Assembly (NCBI RefSeq): GCF_024746835.1
Contig: NZ_CP080531.1
Location: forward strand, 5,972,001 to 6,036,000
DNA length: 64,000 bases
Direction of reading: 5' to 3'
Origin: Mesorhizobium sp. AR02
Lineage (GTDB): Bacteria; Pseudomonadota; Alphaproteobacteria; Rhizobiales; Rhizobiaceae
Part shown: one piece after another, positions 26,317-35,055 of the stretch
Layout: every line of letters starts with the position of its first letter
How positions within the stretch are numbered: position 1 is the first letter of the stretch
Notes under the pieces: generated by a model
The model's input: only the letters and a program-made list of their open reading frames with translations
What the model was told of the DNA's origin: nothing
Database searches by the model: none
Translations under genes and position numbers: made by a program

Positions 26317-26428
26317 TTTCATCTCCCTTGAAGAACGGCCACGGCCGAGGATTATCTTCGGCCGCCGTTCGACGCGGGGTAATTGCGCCTGCCATGTATC
26401 GGATGGATTTCGCGAAAACAGCGTTTCG

Positions 26429-26470
26429 GTTTCCGGATCGGTTCGATCCGGAAACATTTGCATGCAAATG
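26429..26470. repeat. Two adjoining perfect palindromes downstream of the corrinoid activator gene
   Basis: GTTTCCGGATCG (26429-26440) and CGATCCGGAAAC (26444-26455) form a 12-base perfect stem around GTT. CATTTGCATGCAAATG (26455-26470), a perfect 16-base palindrome, follows and shares one base. They lie between the reactivase gene stop and the broken DUF1127 start. They could be a terminator without a T run, an operator, or both. Confidence 0.6.
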
Positions 26471-26505
26471 AGTTTGAAGTTTGAAACGGCTTGGGAAGGC
26501 CGCGT

Positions 26506-28575
26506 CTATTCGCGGCTGCGCCTTGCCGCGTGGCCTTCGCGCGAGCGCCGGCGCGGGGTGGCGTCGCCGGCGACACCATCCTCGCTGACCGTCTTGCGTG
26601 GCGGCAGTTTTACCACCGCCGACAGTTTCGGGAACGGATCGACCTTGTTGGGCAGCGCCATGGCATAGACGAAATGCTCCTGGAATTTTGGCTCCAGTGC
26701 GGTCTCGATCTTCTCGATCTGGCTCACCGTCTCCTCGATCTCGCGGCGATAGCCGCGATTGAGCAGCGCCATGCGCGCGCCGGCGCCGGCGGCGTTGCCG
26801 ACGGCCGAGACCTTGTCGAGGTCGCAATCGGGGATCAGGCCCAGCACCATGGCGTATTTCGGATCGATGAAGGAACCGAAGGCGCCGGCGAAATGGATGC
26901 GATCGACATGCTCGGTGTTCTGCTTTTCCATCAAGAGCTTGGTGCCGGCATAAAGCGCTGCCTTGGCGAGCTGGATGGCGCGCACGTCGGTCTGGGTGAT
27001 GGTGATTTTTGGTTCGCCTTCCTTCAGCACATAGGAGAAGGTGCGGCCGTTGGCGGTGACCCGCGGCGAGCGCGCACTCAGCGACCCGTCGACGACGCCG
27101 TCCTCCGAGATGATGCCGGCGAGATACATCTCCGCCACGATCTCAATGATGCCGGAGCCGCAAATGCCGGTGACGCCGGTCGCCTGCACGCTGTCGAGGA
27201 AGCCCGGTTCGTCGGACCACAGTTCCGAGCCGATGACGCGGTATTTTGGCTCCAGCGTATCGGGGTCGATGCGCACGCGCTCGATGGCGCCGGGCGCCGC
27301 ACGCTGGCCGCCGGAGATTTCGGCGCCCTCGAAAGCTGGACCGGTCGGAGAAGAGGCCGCCACGACCCGCGCACGATTGCCGAGCACGATCTCGGCATTG
27401 GTGCCGACGTCGACGATCAGCATCATCTCGTCCTGGCGATGTGGACCTTCCGACAGCGTCACCGCCGCCGCGTCGGCGCCGACATGGCCGGCAATGCAAG
27501 GCAGCATATAGAGGCGCGCGCCCTGATTGAGCTTCAGGCCGATGTCGGAGGCCTTGATGCGCACGGCGCCCGAGACGGCGAGCGCGAAAGGGGCGCCGCC
27601 GAGTTCGGTCGGATCGATGCCGAGGAACAGATGGTGCATGATCGGATTGCCGACGAAGACGGAATCCAGAATGTCGTTGCGCTGGACATTGCCTTCCGCA
27701 CACACCTTGTCGACAAGGCTGGAGATCGCCTCGCGCACGGCGACCGTCATGCCTTCGCGGCCGTCCGGGTTCATCATCACATAGGAGACGCGGCTCATCA
27801 GATCCTCGCCGAAGCGGATCTGCGGGTTCGATGTGCCGGAGGAGGCGGCGACGCGGCCCGACAGCAGCGACACCAGATGCATGGCGATGGTGGTCGAGCC
27901 GATGTCACAGGCCAGCCCATAGGCCTCGTTCTTGAGGCCGGGCCACAACGCGATGACGCGCGCTATGTCGCTGTCGGCATCCTTGTGGATGGCGGCGGTG
28001 GCGGTCCAGTTGCCCTTGCGCAATATGCCTTGCACTTGTGGCAGCAGGTAGAAGTCGAATTCGAGATTCTTGAAGCCCCAATCCTTCATCAGCGCGATCT
28101 TCAGCCGGTCGAGATCGCCGAGCGGCTTGTGCATGTCGGGCTCTTCGATCTCGACATAGCACATGCGGATCGCCGTATCGCGGGCGATCACCCTGGTGTC
28201 GGCATCCTTGCGGATGGTCTGCGCATTGATGACCGTATCCTGCGGCACGTCGATGACGAGGTCGCCGAGGATTTGCGCCGAGCAGGAGAGGCGGCGCCGT
28301 TCGGGCAGGCCGCGCACGCGCTCGTAGCGCTCTTCCTTGGGGCCCTTGGGCGAAATGTGGTCGTTGGACGAGACGATCTTGTGCTTGGCGAAATTGCCTT
28401 CCTGCACCTCGATCTGGCAGCGTCCGCACGTGGCGCGGCCGCCGCACACGCTCTCGACATAGACGCCGAGCTGACGCGCGGCATCCAGCACCGGCGTGCC
28501 GACAGGAAACCGCCCGCGCTTGCCTGACGGCATGAACAGCACGAGCGGATCGGTGATGTTGGCAGGTGAATTCAC
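26506..28575 (-). CDS. Corrinoid activation protein (2Fe-2S plus ASKHA, RamA/RACo-like)
   Basis: A 689-residue protein from GTG 28575. The N-terminal ferredoxin domain binds 2Fe-2S through Cys44, Cys50, Cys53 (CGGRATCGRC) and Cys98. The rest is a linker and a C-terminal actin-like ASKHA ATPase domain (DUF4445-like; LACDIGSTTIAMHLVSL, LIVDVGTNAEIVLGN, FAGAFGSF). Such proteins use ATP and an electron to bring inactive Co(II) corrinoid back to Co(I). The basic tail RRRSREGHAARRSRE is unusual. An ATG at 28635 is possible, but it would overlap the upstream gene by 50 nt; the GTG has GAGGA upstream. It is last in the C1 operon. Confidence 0.9.
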   Translation of the reverse strand: MNSPANITDPLVLFMPSGKRGRFPVGTPVLDAARQLGVYVESVCGGRATCGRCQIEVQEGNFAKHKIVSSNDHISPKGPKEERYERVRGLPERRRLSCSAQILGDLVIDVPQDTVINAQTIRKDADTRVIARDTAIRMCYVEIEEPDMHKPLGDLDRLKIALMKDWGFKNLEFDFYLLPQVQGILRKGNWTATAAIHKDADSDIARVIALWPGLKNEAYGLACDIGSTTIAMHLVSLLSGRVAASSGTSNPQIRFGEDLMSRVSYVMMNPDGREGMTVAVREAISSLVDKVCAEGNVQRNDILDSVFVGNPIMHHLFLGIDPTELGGAPFALAVSGAVRIKASDIGLKLNQGARLYMLPCIAGHVGADAAAVTLSEGPHRQDEMMLIVDVGTNAEIVLGNRARVVAASSPTGPAFEGAEISGGQRAAPGAIERVRIDPDTLEPKYRVIGSELWSDEPGFLDSVQATGVTGICGSGIIEIVAEMYLAGIISEDGVVDGSLSARSPRVTANGRTFSYVLKEGEPKITITQTDVRAIQLAKAALYAGTKLLMEKQNTEHVDRIHFAGAFGSFIDPKYAMVLGLIPDCDLDKVSAVGNAAGAGARMALLNRGYRREIEETVSQIEKIETALEPKFQEHFVYAMALPNKVDPFPKLSAVVKLPPRKTVSEDGVAGDATPRRRSREGHAARRSRE

Positions 28576-28585
28576 GATTGCGCGC

Positions 28586-29560
28586 TTATCCTCGACCCAT
28601 CCGGGCCTCACGGCCACCACGGCGGCGACCGCCATTGCCGCCGCCCTCGCCAGGGGCGTTGACCGCCGTCGGCGCTGCGACAGCCTGGCCGCCTTCGGCC
28701 GGCTTGTAGTCCTTGTAGGTCCTGATCCAGTTGGTGCAGTTCTCGTCGGTGCCGTTCAGCACATTGGCGCCGCGCACGGCTTCCATTTCCTGCGGCCGCA
28801 CCGGGTTCATGATGGCCGAGGTCATGCCGGCGCCGATCACCATCGGGATGAAGGCGGCGTTGATGCCGTGGCGGTGCGGCAGGCCGAAGGAGATGTTGGA
28901 CAGGCCGCAAGTGGTGTTGACCTTGAGTTCTTCGCGGAGCCGACGCAGCAGCGCGAACACCTGGCGGCCGGCATCGCCCAGCGCGCCGATCGGCATGACC
29001 AGCGGATCGACGACGACGTCATGCGCGGGAATGCCGAAATCGGCGCAGCGCTGCACGATCTTCTTGGCGACGGCGAAGCGCACGTCCGGATCCATCGAAA
29101 TACCGGTCTCGTCATTGGAGATGGCGACGACCGGCACATTGTATTTCTTGATCAGCGGCAGGATGGCTTCGAGTTTTTCCTCCTCGCCGGTGACGGAGTT
29201 GACCAGCGGGCGGCCCTTGGCGACCTTGAGCGCTGCCTCGATCGCGGCGGTGACCGAGCTATCGATCGACAGCGGCAGGTCGACGAGACCCTGCACGATC
29301 TCCAGCGTCTGCACCAGCAGCGCCGGCTCGGTCGCGTTGGGGTCGACCGCGGTGACGCCGGCATTGACGTCGAGCATGGTGGCGCCGCAGGCGGCCTGCT
29401 CCAGCGCGTCCTTGATGACGGTGTCGAAATTGCCGGCGACCATCTCGGCGGCGAGCTTCTTGCGGCCGGTCGGGTTGATGCGCTCGCCAATCACGCAGAA
29501 GGGCTGGTCGAAGCCGATAATGATTTCTCGTGTCGCCGAGGCAACGATGGTCCGGGTCAT
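28586..29560 (-). CDS. Methyltetrahydrofolate:corrinoid methyltransferase (pterin-binding)
   Basis: A 324-residue TIM-barrel enzyme of the pterin-binding family (MtgA/AcsE-like). Markers are VIGERINPTGRKKLA (23-37), MLDVNAGVTAVDPNATEP, SIDSSVTAAIEAAL and GLSNISFGLP near 219-228. It passes the methyl group from the corrinoid protein to tetrahydrofolate. The last 25 residues are a Gly/Arg-rich tail (GGGNGGRRRGGREARMGRG), beyond the usual end of the fold. Its promoter region carries the GATATAAAGA palindrome. The reactivase gene follows. Confidence 0.92.
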   Translation of the reverse strand: MTRTIVASATREIIIGFDQPFCVIGERINPTGRKKLAAEMVAGNFDTVIKDALEQAACGATMLDVNAGVTAVDPNATEPALLVQTLEIVQGLVDLPLSIDSSVTAAIEAALKVAKGRPLVNSVTGEEEKLEAILPLIKKYNVPVVAISNDETGISMDPDVRFAVAKKIVQRCADFGIPAHDVVVDPLVMPIGALGDAGRQVFALLRRLREELKVNTTCGLSNISFGLPHRHGINAAFIPMVIGAGMTSAIMNPVRPQEMEAVRGANVLNGTDENCTNWIRTYKDYKPAEGGQAVAAPTAVNAPGEGGGNGGRRRGGREARMGRG

Positions 29561-29576
29561 GAAATCTCTCCGTCGT

Positions 29577-29598
29577 GATATAAAGAGTTCTTTATATC
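29577..29598. promoter_or_regulatory. 22-bp palindrome, candidate SahR-type operator of the pterin methyltransferase
   Basis: Perfect 10-base arms GATATAAAGA (29577-29586) and TCTTTATATC (29589-29598) around GT sit 17 bases before the start at 29560. Almost the same palindrome precedes the betaine-homocysteine methyltransferase gene (46337-46358). The AT-rich ATATAAAG/CTTTATAT form resembles, from memory, SahR sites that respond to S-adenosylhomocysteine in alphaproteobacteria. Confidence 0.7.
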
Positions 29599-29642
29599 GT
29601 TATCTCTTGTCGATCAAGCGAATGGGTGGCCGTCCGCGCAGG

Positions 29643-30734
29643 TCAATGCGCGGTCTTCACCATATCCACCTGGGTTTCGGTAATCTCGTCGTGCAGGATG
29701 TGGTCGAGCCGGTCGGCAACCATCTGGTCGTCGCGACGGATTTCGCGCTTCCAGGGCTGGCGGCCCTTGAGCACGCCCGATTCATCGACGATCTCGGCGA
29801 CATATTCCTCCTGGCGGTAGGCCATCACATGGATGCCCGAGATACCGGGGATTTCCTTCACCTCGTTGATGATGTCGATGCAGAGCTGCTTGCCTTCCTT
29901 TTTCTGGTCCTGGGCGCCCTCCAGCCGCTTGATGATAGCGTCCGGAATATGGATACCGGGCACGTTGGAGCGGATCCACTTGGCGGTCTTGGCCGAGGCG
30001 AGGGGGCCGACGCCGCACAGGACGAACACCTTTTCGGTGTGGCCGAGATCGCGCGCCTTCTGCATGAAGGTCCTGAACATCGGCACGTCGAAACAATACT
30101 GGGTCTGCACGAATTGCGCGCCGGCGGCGATCTTCTTGCCGAGATGGATCGGGCGGAAATCGAAGGGCGGCGCGAACGGGTTGACGGCAGCACCGAGGAA
30201 AACCTGCGGCGGCGTCGTCAGCTTGCGGCCGGACAGGAATTTGCCATTGTCGCGCATGATGCGGACGGTTTCGAGCAGCGACATGGAATCGAGATCGAAC
30301 ACCGGCTTGGCACCGGGCTGGTCGCCGGCCTGCACGCCGTCGCCAGTCAGGCACAGCATGTTGGCGACACCCATCGCCGCACCGCCCAGCACGTCGCCCT
30401 GGATGGCGATGCGGTTCTTGTCGCGGCAGGCGATCTGCATGATCGGGGCATAGCCCATGCGGGTCAGCAGCGCGCAGATACCAACCGAGGACATGTGGCA
30501 GTTGGCGCCCGAGGCATCGACGGCGTTGATGGCGTCGACCCAGCCATCGAAGATCTTGGCCCTGTTGTAGACGTCCTCGGGATCGGCGCTGTCGGGCGGA
30601 TTGAGCTCGGTCGTCACCGCGAATTCACCGCGCCGCAGCACACGCTCCAGCCGGCCTCGGGAAGAGTGGCCGGGCAGGGGATCGAGCGGCAGGTGAATGC
30701 CGGCCGGGTTCTCGTCACGCTGACGGGCGGTCAT
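29643..30734 (-). CDS. Methylenetetrahydrofolate reductase, MetF type
   Basis: A 363-residue TIM-barrel enzyme. Family features are FAVTTELNPPDSADPEDV near 38-55, MLCLTGDGVQAGDQPGA near 125-141 and QFVQTQYCFDVPMF near 207-220. Here it probably runs in the oxidative direction, turning methyl-THF from the corrinoid system into methylene-THF. It is fused at the reading level to metV (ATGA overlap 30731-30734), as in acetogens where MetV is its partner. It is somewhat longer than Escherichia coli MetF at the N-terminus. Confidence 0.9.
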   Translation of the reverse strand: MTARQRDENPAGIHLPLDPLPGHSSRGRLERVLRRGEFAVTTELNPPDSADPEDVYNRAKIFDGWVDAINAVDASGANCHMSSVGICALLTRMGYAPIMQIACRDKNRIAIQGDVLGGAAMGVANMLCLTGDGVQAGDQPGAKPVFDLDSMSLLETVRIMRDNGKFLSGRKLTTPPQVFLGAAVNPFAPPFDFRPIHLGKKIAAGAQFVQTQYCFDVPMFRTFMQKARDLGHTEKVFVLCGVGPLASAKTAKWIRSNVPGIHIPDAIIKRLEGAQDQKKEGKQLCIDIINEVKEIPGISGIHVMAYRQEEYVAEIVDESGVLKGRQPWKREIRRDDQMVADRLDHILHDEITETQVDMVKTAH

Positions 30735-31327
30735 GCGGCGGCTCCGGTCTTTGGCGCGGCAGCGGCTTCACGGGCTGCCGCCGCCTGCGCGGTGACCCGC
30801 AGCCAGGCCGAGGTTTCGCGCAGCGACTGGTCGACCGGCTTCTGCACGGTCAGGATCTTGTCTGAGTTGACCATGTTCTGCGAGCCTTCCCAGGCCTTGA
30901 CCCAGACGCAGGGCATATCGGGCTCGACTTCGCAATTGCCATTGGCGCGCACGCCGCCGCAGGGGCCGTTGCGCAGCTGCTTGGGGCAGTTCATCGGGCA
31001 CGACATGCCGGTCGAGGACAGGATGCACTGGCCGCACATGCGGCAGTCGAACATGAAACCCTTGACGCGCTTCTCGACGAATTTCACCGGGGCCTCGACG
31101 CGACCGTAGCCGATGCCCTTCCACAAGGGGTGGAGGAGCAGAAACATGTCGGCGAAACGGGAATAGAACCATTCGAGCAGGCGCGAATGCCGGATCGACC
31201 ACAGCCTGACCGCAAACGAGCGCTGCACGCGCCGCTGCGGCGACACGTCGGCCGGCTTGTAGTCGGATTTCGGCGCTGCCTTCTTGACCAGGGTGGCCTG
31301 GGTAACCGCCGGATTCGTCTCAGACAT
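30731..31327 (-). CDS. MetV-like zinc/Fe-S protein, partner of MetF
   Basis: A 198-residue protein with eight cysteines in FDCRMCGQCILSSTGMSCPM, then NCPKQLRNGPCGG and NCEVEPDMPCVW (about residues 93-141). This is the MetV-type 'MTHFR C-terminal' domain that holds an Fe-S cluster or zinc and passes electrons to MetF in acetogens. The N-terminal 60 residues are basic, and the C-terminus is Ala-rich. It overlaps the preceding gene by 8 nt and the metF start by 4 nt, so the three are co-translated. An electron-transfer role is inferred. Confidence 0.88.
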   Translation of the reverse strand: MSETNPAVTQATLVKKAAPKSDYKPADVSPQRRVQRSFAVRLWSIRHSRLLEWFYSRFADMFLLLHPLWKGIGYGRVEAPVKFVEKRVKGFMFDCRMCGQCILSSTGMSCPMNCPKQLRNGPCGGVRANGNCEVEPDMPCVWVKAWEGSQNMVNSDKILTVQKPVDQSLRETSAWLRVTAQAAAAREAAAAPKTGAAA

Positions 31328-31622
31328 TTTCTTTGCCGCCCGCCTTGACCAGAGCGACCAGCCGCTCGCGGTCATATTTCGTGTCGAGCTCCTGAAAAGC
31401 CCTTTCGACTTCGGCTTCGAGATCGTCGCCGACAGGAACGGGATCGGCCTTGCGCCATTCGGCCAGATAGTCGTCGGTGCCGCCGGCGCCGGTGCGCATG
31501 GCGCACATGTCGATGGCCTCGGTGAAGCGCAGCGGCAGTTCACGCTTGGCGTTCTGCCGGCCCTTCTTGACGATGACCTGGGCAGGGATGTCGCGCCAGT
31601 AGACGACGATAAGATCGGCCAT
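31320..31622 (-). CDS. 'Virulence factor' domain protein of the C1 operon
   Basis: A 100-residue soluble protein beginning MADLIVVYWRDIPAQVIVKK. It matches the small domain annotated as 'virulence factor' (Pfam PF13769, from memory). The name is historical; the domain repeatedly turns up next to metV and pterin methyltransferase genes. There is no signal peptide, no membrane segment and one cysteine. It opens the operon vf-metV-metF, with an 8-nt overlap into metV. Function unknown; assistance of the folate step is a guess from the neighbourhood. Confidence 0.8.
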   Translation of the reverse strand: MADLIVVYWRDIPAQVIVKKGRQNAKRELPLRFTEAIDMCAMRTGAGGTDDYLAEWRKADPVPVGDDLEAEVERAFQELDTKYDRERLVALVKAGGKENV

Positions 31623-31701
31623 GAATTCTCGCTCCTCGATCTGCGAGCATTGCCGGATGTGCAAGTGACCCGCTTGTTATGGGACGACGCGCGCGCATTC
31701 A

Positions 31702-31755
31702 AAAGCGACGCATTTCAATGTCGTAAAATGAAAGGCGTGTTTATTCGTTTGCGAC
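31702..31755. promoter_or_regulatory. GCGAC/GTCG sites upstream of the metV operon
   Basis: AAAGCGAC (31702-31709) faces GTCGTAAA (31720-31727), an imperfect inverted pair with ten bases between the arms. A further TTTGCGAC follows at 31748-31755. They are 80-130 bases before the first gene of the operon (start 31622) and match the octamer upstream of the GbdR-like gene. Confidence 0.5.
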
Positions 31756-31824
31756 GGGCACCGGCGGCAGGGTCGGCGTGCCAAAAATGCCGTCGTGCCT
31801 TATGCGGTTCCGGGCTGGCAAGAC

Positions 31825-32598
31825 CTACCAGATTCCGGTTCTGACGCCTTTCCAGAGGTAGAACCAGATCGTCGGGTGATGCCATTGTTGTGACGGCAAG
31901 CCCGGATCGATGGTGGCGAGTTCTCCAGCCAGCACGTCGCGGACGGCTTCCACGCAGATGTCGCGCGAGAACGAAGCCTGCCGCAGCGCATAGCTCGAAA
32001 TGTTGTCGCCGCGCTCGGGTTTGCCGCGCGCTTGCCGCAGCGCGCCGCCGGTGTCGACGCCGGCATCGACCAACAGCACTGTGGTGCCGAAATTCTGCGC
32101 ATCGCCTGATGCCAGCGCCCAGTAGCCGCCGTTCATGCCACGGTATTTGGGCGTGATGCCGGCGTGATAGTTGATGACGGGACAAGCGATTTTCGACAGC
32201 GTGTCGCGTGTCAGCATGCGGCAACCGGCAAGAAACACGACGCCCGGCTGGAGCCTTGCGATGGCGTCCAGACATTCGGGTGCATTGGCCGAGGGAACAT
32301 CGATGATCGATTGCCCCGGCCTCGGTTCGGTCTGCAGCTTCTGCTCAGCGATCATCCGCTCGGCATGACCGGCGAAGAAGCGCTTTCCCAGCCGCGTCAG
32401 CACCATCGTGCCAAGCTGGCCGATGACCGAGACCCAGCCCTGGCGCCGGGCACGCCTGACCAGCAATTGCTTTTTGGATTCAGGCGTTTCGAGGATGACG
32501 TTGACAGGACCCAAACTGTCGGCGATGGCGTTGATGATGGCCCAGATATGCGGGCCGCCTTCGGTGACGACGACGATGTTCGACTTCGGGGGTTCCAT
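31825..32598 (-). CDS. Formyltransferase family protein
   Basis: A 257-residue protein from ATG 32598. The central part has the folate formyltransferase motif NYHAGITPKYRGMNGGYWAL (near 145-164), with Asn-His spacing as in methionyl-tRNA formyltransferase and sugar N-formyltransferases, and VDAGVDTGG with the Asp. N-terminal and C-terminal regions match none of those families fully. It probably uses 10-formyl-THF. The acceptor is not known. It sits 200 bases upstream of the C1 operon on the same strand, so it may belong to the C1 regulon. Confidence 0.8.
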   Translation of the reverse strand: MEPPKSNIVVVTEGGPHIWAIINAIADSLGPVNVILETPESKKQLLVRRARRQGWVSVIGQLGTMVLTRLGKRFFAGHAERMIAEQKLQTEPRPGQSIIDVPSANAPECLDAIARLQPGVVFLAGCRMLTRDTLSKIACPVINYHAGITPKYRGMNGGYWALASGDAQNFGTTVLLVDAGVDTGGALRQARGKPERGDNISSYALRQASFSRDICVEAVRDVLAGELATIDPGLPSQQWHHPTIWFYLWKGVRTGIW

Positions 32599-32701
32599 GG
32601 TTCGGGACGCACCGCTGGACAAGACACGGCCGGTTCCGGCCTTGGCATGTGCGATGCTAAGTCGTCCGGGTTAATCCTTGGTGATCAGCGTTCCATGAAG
32701 C

Positions 32702-33277
32702 TCAACGCTTGAACTCGATGATGTCGAGCTTCGATTCGTAATAGGGCGCGGGCAATTCGATGCGCCATTCCTTGGCGCCGGTGCGGAAGGCATAGCCGAC
32801 CTGGTCGGTCTGCGGGCCGCTGCCATAAGGCTTTGCCCGATCGTTGTTGACGGAGCCGGAGCCGAGATAGATCGCGCGCTTCTCGCTGTCGTCGAAGAAG
32901 CGGCCCTGGGTTCGCTGCGAGCCGCTGATCTTTTCCAGCCGCCAGCCGGAGCCGTCGTCGGTCACCTTGCATTTGAACCAGCCATAGATGACGAGCGGGC
33001 TCAACCCGCCCGCCTTGATGGTGCGGCACTGCCAGTTGCCGGTCAGGTCCTTGTCGGAGAACGACACCAGCGGCTTCGCCAGCAAGGCATCGAGTTGTTT
33101 GACATCGGCGGGGTTGCCCGCCTTCGCTTCGGCGAGCGCTGCCTTGCGGGTCTCGCCATATTTGTCGAGGCGGGCCTTGTCGGCCGGCGTGATCAGCTTC
33201 TGCACCTCGCCGTCGGCAAAGGCGGGCAAGGTGCAGCAGAGCAGGCCGATGGCGACGAGCAGTGGGCGAAGGATCAT
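32702..33277 (-). CDS. DUF4893 secreted protein
   Basis: A 191-residue protein with an N-terminal signal peptide (MILRPLLVAIGLLCCTLPAFA). It has three further cysteines after the signal and the DUF4893 blocks GNWQCRTIKAGGLSPLVIYG and WRLEKISGSQRTQGRFF. It is expected in the periplasm; no activity is known for the family. It lies between the formyltransferase and a divergent epimerase and shows no clear tie to the C1 genes. Confidence 0.82.
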   Translation of the reverse strand: MILRPLLVAIGLLCCTLPAFADGEVQKLITPADKARLDKYGETRKAALAEAKAGNPADVKQLDALLAKPLVSFSDKDLTGNWQCRTIKAGGLSPLVIYGWFKCKVTDDGSGWRLEKISGSQRTQGRFFDDSEKRAIYLGSGSVNNDRAKPYGSGPQTDQVGYAFRTGAKEWRIELPAPYYESKLDIIEFKR

Positions 33278-33431
33278 CTGGAACTCCCTGAATCTATAAA
33301 ATGGCAGTCGATAAAAATGGCAGTTAATGTCTGGAGCAGCGTCGTTGCCGGCCGATGGCTGATTTTACCGGGTCGCTCGCGCCTGTCATCCGTGCTTAAC
33401 AGCGTCACCGTCAAAAATCATGGTGTGACGC

Positions 33432-34355
33432 ATGCGAATCTTGCTCACGGGATCGTCGGGTTGGCTGGGCAGCGCGCTGGCGCCGCGCCTGCGTGCGCTT
33501 GGCCACGAGGTGATCGGCCTTGACCCCGTTCCTTCGGTGGAAACGCAGATGATCGGCTCGATCGCTGATCGTGACCTGGTCATGCGGACGGTCGGGGATA
33601 ACAGAATCGAAGCCATCATTCACAGCGGCGCGCTGCACAAGCCCAACATAGAGAGCCGCGCCAACAGCGATTTCGTCGCGACCAATGTGCAGGGCACGCT
33701 GAACCTGCTCGACGCGGCTGTGGCGACCGGCGTGCAGCGCTTCGTCTTCACCTCGACGACTTCGCTGATGATCTCGCAGGCGATACGTGACGGCTTCGAG
33801 GGCGGTGCCCGCAAGGCCGCCTGGCTGACGGAAGAGATGTCGCCAGAGCCGCGCAACATCTATGGCGTCACCAAGCTTTCAGCCGAACATCTCTGCCGCC
33901 TCTATCATCTTCAGCACGGCCTGCCGGTCGTCGTGCTGCGCACGGCCCGCTTCTTTCCCGAAGCCGACGACATGGCGCATGCTATCGAGCAATCAGATGC
34001 CAACACCAAGGCGAACGAGTTTTTGTTCCGGCGGCTGACGGTGGAAGATGCGGCGCAGGCTCATATCGCTGCGCTGGAGAAGGCGCCGCAGCTCGGTTTC
34101 GATACCTTTATCATCTGTGCGCCGACGCCGTTCCAACCCGACGACTGCGACGCGCTGATCAGAGACGCGCCGTCGGTTGTCGCGCGCTATTTTCCGGACT
34201 TTCCGGCGCTCTACGCGCGAAAGGGCTGGACGATGTTTTCCTCCATCGACCGGGTCTATGACGCGTCTCGGTCGCGGGAGAGGCTCGGCTTTGTCTGCAA
34301 GACCGACTTTGCCGATATGCTGGCGCAATTGCGGGCTGAGGAGAGCGTCTCCTAG
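33432..34355 (+). CDS. NAD(P)-dependent epimerase/dehydratase
   Basis: A 307-residue extended SDR. The N-terminus MRILLTGSSGWLGSALA gives the glycine motif, TSTTSLM the conserved serine/threonine and IYGVTKLSAE (near 140) the Tyr-x3-Lys pair. It is a nucleotide-sugar-type epimerase or dehydratase, or a lactone-type dehydrogenase. It is convergent with the DUF1638 gene, with 6 nt between them. The start at 33432 gives the usual family N-terminus. Confidence 0.85.
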   Translation: MRILLTGSSGWLGSALAPRLRALGHEVIGLDPVPSVETQMIGSIADRDLVMRTVGDNRIEAIIHSGALHKPNIESRANSDFVATNVQGTLNLLDAAVATGVQRFVFTSTTSLMISQAIRDGFEGGARKAAWLTEEMSPEPRNIYGVTKLSAEHLCRLYHLQHGLPVVVLRTARFFPEADDMAHAIEQSDANTKANEFLFRRLTVEDAAQAHIAALEKAPQLGFDTFIICAPTPFQPDDCDALIRDAPSVVARYFPDFPALYARKGWTMFSSIDRVYDASRSRERLGFVCKTDFADMLAQLRAEESVS

Positions 34356-34361
34356 GAGTCG

Positions 34362-34991
34362 TCAGGCGTGCGCGGCCGCTTGCGCCATTCCGGCCGTCAG
34401 GTCGCCATAGCCTGTCGGCCGCCGCTCATAGGCGAGGCCAAGCAGGGCCGCGGCTTTTTCCGCGACCTTGTCGAGTTCGGGATCGTCGGTCTGGGCGAGA
34501 TAGATCAGCTTCTGATAGTTGCCGAAATAGTCCTTGATCAGCTCCGGGTGCTTGTCGAGGCCCAGCGGCTTCATGAAGAAGGCATCGAACTGGCGGCACA
34601 GGAAGTCCGTCATGTAGAAGGACATCATGTCGTCATCGGCGACCTTCGCATAGGCCTCCATGCCTTGATAGAAGGCGAAGCAATGCGGTCCGGCCATGCG
34701 CTCGACGCTATGCTTCTCTAATACGCGGTCAAGCAGGCCGCCGGTGCCGCAATCGGCATAGCCGACGAAGATGTTGGTATAACCCTCCGTCTTGGCCTTC
34801 TCGATCGCCTTGTCCATGGCGGGCGCGATGCGGTCGGGATAGAAATGAAACTCTGCCGGCAAACAGGTCAAGTCGAGGTGATTCAGCCCGAGCTGTTCCT
34901 TGACGGCCAATACCTCGCGCGCAATCATCCCGCAGGCGATGACGAGCAGCCTGTCCTCTTGATTCGGTTTCGTTTTCTGTGTTTTGGCCAT
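34362..34991 (-). CDS. DUF1638 protein, corrinoid-system associated
   Basis: A 209-residue soluble protein of the DUF1638 family: LLVIACGMIAREVLAVKEQL near 15-34, then FVGYADCGTGGLLD and MAGPHCFAFYQG with conserved Cys and His. DUF1638 genes are often found near methylamine:corrinoid methyltransferase genes, and here the gene is 290 nt from the corrinoid protein. The Cys/His content fits a metal or cobalamin cofactor, but that is a guess. Confidence 0.85.
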   Translation of the reverse strand: MAKTQKTKPNQEDRLLVIACGMIAREVLAVKEQLGLNHLDLTCLPAEFHFYPDRIAPAMDKAIEKAKTEGYTNIFVGYADCGTGGLLDRVLEKHSVERMAGPHCFAFYQGMEAYAKVADDDMMSFYMTDFLCRQFDAFFMKPLGLDKHPELIKDYFGNYQKLIYLAQTDDPELDKVAEKAAALLGLAYERRPTGYGDLTAGMAQAAAHA

Positions 34992-35055
34992 GGAACCAGT
35001 CGAACCGGCGTTCGTTGCTGTGGGGCTAATTTATCTGTTGAGGGAGACACCGTCC

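Noticed and set aside
26491..28527. Long open frame on the plus strand opposite the corrinoid reactivase gene
   Set aside because: Its sequence is a low-complexity His/Asp/Arg-rich shadow of a GC-rich gene, and the minus strand codes for a well-conserved protein.
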